In this document: piece by piece, positions 10,855 through 12,391 of the stretch
Layout: each line of letters starts with the position of its first letter
How positions within the stretch are numbered: position 1 is the first letter of the stretch
From: Clostridia bacterium
GTDB taxonomy: Bacteria > Bacillota > Clostridia > Oscillospirales > CAG-272
Assembly: GCA_900770145.1 (NCBI GenBank)
Contig: CAAGJL010000131.1
Location: forward strand, 1-12,391
Length of the DNA: 12,391 nt
Direction of reading: 5' to 3'
Notes under the pieces: generated by a model
What the model saw: only the letters and a program-made list of their open reading frames with translations
The model's database searches: none
What the model was told of the DNA's origin: nothing
Translations under genes and position numbers: made by a program

Positions 10855-12391
10855 ATGGCACGTTTGTTTGAGGAGCATATCACCCGCCGCGTGCGGTGCC
10901 TGGACGGCGCATGGCGCTTTCGGGCAGACCCTGCGGACGCGGGGGAAGCGGAAAACTGGATGGCGGGGCTGCCGGGGGGCGAGTTTACCTCGGTGCCGTC
11001 GGTGTTCAACCTGACCGGGGGGCTGATGGACTATGAGGGCGCCGCGTTCTACGAAAAGGAATTTACCACCCCCGGCGGGTGCCTGCGCTTTCTGTTTGAC
11101 GGCGTGCTGACGCACGCAAAAGTCTTTTTGGACGGCGTTTTGCTGGGGGAGCACACGGGCGGGTTTACGCGTTTTTCCTTTGTGGTGCCGGGGGTGAGCG
11201 CCGGGCGGCATCGCCTTTGCGTGATTGCCGACAACCGCTTTCATGCCGATTCCATCCCGCAAAAAAAGGTGGATTGGTACCACTGGGGCGGCATTATCCG
11301 CTCGGTATGGGTGGAGGAACTGCAAGGCATTTCGGTGCTTTCCGCGCACCTGGTTTATACCCTGAATGACGATTTAACCGCCGCGCGGGCGCACTTTGCC
11401 CTCACGCTGTATAACGCCGGGGACACCGCCGTGACCGACACCGTAACGGCAGAACTGGCAGGGGAGACGGTGGCAACGCTCTCCCTCACGCTCGCCCCGC
11501 ACGAAACGCGGGAGGCGGAGACCGCGGAGTTTACCGTTACCCCCGTGCGCCTTTGGTCGCCCGAAACGCCGGAGTTATACACCATGACCCTGCGCACCGG
11601 GAGCGATGACCTGATTGACCGTACCGGTTTCCGGCTGGTAGAGGTGCGGGAGGGGCGGGTGCTGCTCAATCACCACCCGGTGGAATTCCGCGGGGTCAAC
11701 CGACATGAAGAGCACCCGGATTTCGGGTTTGCCTTCCCGCAAAATCTCATGCGCCGAGACCTGGAGCTGATTCGTGCGGCGGGTTGCAACGCCGTCCGCG
11801 GCTCTCACTATCCCAACTCCAAGGATTTTGTGGATCTGTTGGACGAAACGGGAATGCTGTTCTGGAGCGAAATCCCGATGTGGGGGTGCGGTTTTTCGCG
11901 TGAATCGCTTGCCGACCCCGCCGTGGTCGCCGCGGGGCTCACCATGCATCGCGAAATGGCGGAGCAGTACTACAACCATCCGTCCGTGCTCTTTTGGGGG
12001 ATGCACAACGAAATCCCCTCCGACTGCGAGGCGGCGGTGGAATTAACCCGTATACATTATGAGTTTTTGAAGAAAAACGGGGGTAACCGACTGGTGGTTT
12101 ATGCCTCCAATGTGCCGGAAACCGACCGGTGCCTTGCGCTTTGCGACTGCATTTGCCTCAACATTTATCTTGGCTGGTACGGCGGCAAAATTTCGGATTG
12201 GGACGCCTATACCGACCGATTTCTCGAAAGGTGCCGGACGCTGGGGCTTTCTCACCTGCCGATCATTTACAGCGAGTTCGGCGCGGCGGCGGTCTATGGA
12301 TGCCACGATGACGAATCGGTGCTCTGGAGTGAGGAGTATCAGGCAAAACTGCTTGCCCATTGCCTGACGCTTTTCCACCGAGATCGGAAGA
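10855..12391 (+). CDS. GH2 family glycosidase, beta-glucuronidase-like (partial, 3' end missing)
   Basis: The frame is open from ATG 10855 to the window end, giving 512 residues without a stop; AAAGGGGG (10841-10848) is 6 nt upstream. No signal peptide is seen, so it is cytoplasmic. Order: sugar-binding jelly-roll (about 10-155), immunoglobulin-like domain (about 160-262), then the TIM barrel with FRGVNRHEEHP (278-288), acid/base E386 in WGMHNE, NIYLGWYGG (436-444) and nucleophile E474 in IIYSEFGA, followed by HDDESVLWSEEYQAKLL. The WYGG loop and post-nucleophile segment resemble beta-glucuronidases, but the NxK carboxylate-recognition motif near the C-terminus lies beyond the window, so beta-galactosidase or another GH2 specificity is possible. 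The divergent AraC gene is its probable regulator. The last few codons may be adapter sequence. Confidence 0.9.
   Translation, partial: MARLFEEHITRRVRCLDGAWRFRADPADAGEAENWMAGLPGGEFTSVPSVFNLTGGLMDYEGAAFYEKEFTTPGGCLRFLFDGVLTHAKVFLDGVLLGEHTGGFTRFSFVVPGVSAGRHRLCVIADNRFHADSIPQKKVDWYHWGGIIRSVWVEELQGISVLSAHLVYTLNDDLTAARAHFALTLYNAGDTAVTDTVTAELAGETVATLSLTLAPHETREAETAEFTVTPVRLWSPETPELYTMTLRTGSDDLIDRTGFRLVEVREGRVLLNHHPVEFRGVNRHEEHPDFGFAFPQNLMRRDLELIRAAGCNAVRGSHYPNSKDFVDLLDETGMLFWSEIPMWGCGFSRESLADPAVVAAGLTMHREMAEQYYNHPSVLFWGMHNEIPSDCEAAVELTRIHYEFLKKNGGNRLVVYASNVPETDRCLALCDCICLNIYLGWYGGKISDWDAYTDRFLERCRTLGLSHLPIIYSEFGAAAVYGCHDDESVLWSEEYQAKLLAHCLTLFHRDRK
12381..12391 (+). other. Possible sequencing-adapter remnant
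   Basis: The final 11 bases are AGATCGGAAGA, identical to the start of the common Illumina TruSeq adapter. They sit exactly at the window end. They also stay in frame as D-R-K, so a genuine genomic sequence cannot be excluded. Confidence 0.5.

Overview
The window looks like chromosome of a gut-type Bacillota (class Clostridia, probably an uncultured Oscillospirales-like organism). This is an inference from Gram-positive style AGGAGG ribosome sites, TTGACA-17-TATAAT promoters, a TnpX/TndX-like large serine recombinase tail, lipoprotein and Sec signal peptides, and a mix of cytoplasmic glycosidases with an AraC regulator. No rRNA or CRISPR array is present. The final 11 bases match the start of the Illumina adapter, so the window may end at a contig end.

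Left part (1-5355, visibly less GC-rich, all genes on +). The end of a large serine recombinase (1-510) is followed by a perfect 16-bp hairpin and a 125-bp multi-hairpin element bracketed by two identical ATGGTATAAT promoter boxes. Then comes a five-gene unit: an OmpR-type response regulator (850-1524), its sensor kinase (1521-2684, 4-nt overlap), a lipoprotein alpha/beta-hydrolase (2707-3579), a small secreted protein made of 15 consecutive GX3 tetrapeptides (3653-3982), and a secreted protein with a coiled-coil-like N-terminal half, a SUMF1/FGE-type domain and an Ig-like C-terminal domain (4015-5355). The unit reads as a signal-controlled envelope or secretion locus. I do not recognise it as a described system, and it is the best candidate here for something new.

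Middle (5356-5910). A strong bidirectional terminator separates the left genes from a minus-strand tRNA-Leu(CAG). Upstream of that tRNA, under a perfect consensus minus-strand promoter, lies an 82-nt tRNA-Leu-like sequence: its 5' 39 nt match the real tRNA at 38 of 39 positions, while the 3' half is different. A divergent + promoter then leads into a leader carrying a terminator-like hairpin.

Right part (5911-12391, visibly GC-richer). An operon of overlapping genes encodes an orphan N-terminal fragment of a maltose/galactoside O-acetyltransferase, a MATE-family transporter and a cytoplasmic GH35 beta-galactosidase, ending at a classical terminator. A minus-strand AraC regulator is divergent from a GH2 glycosidase (beta-glucuronidase-like, truncated by the window end). 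The intergenic region between them holds two identical 11-bp direct repeats 52 bp apart and a 9-bp inverted repeat, placed as expected for AraC autoregulation and GH2 activation. The right part is best read as a glycoside-utilisation region.
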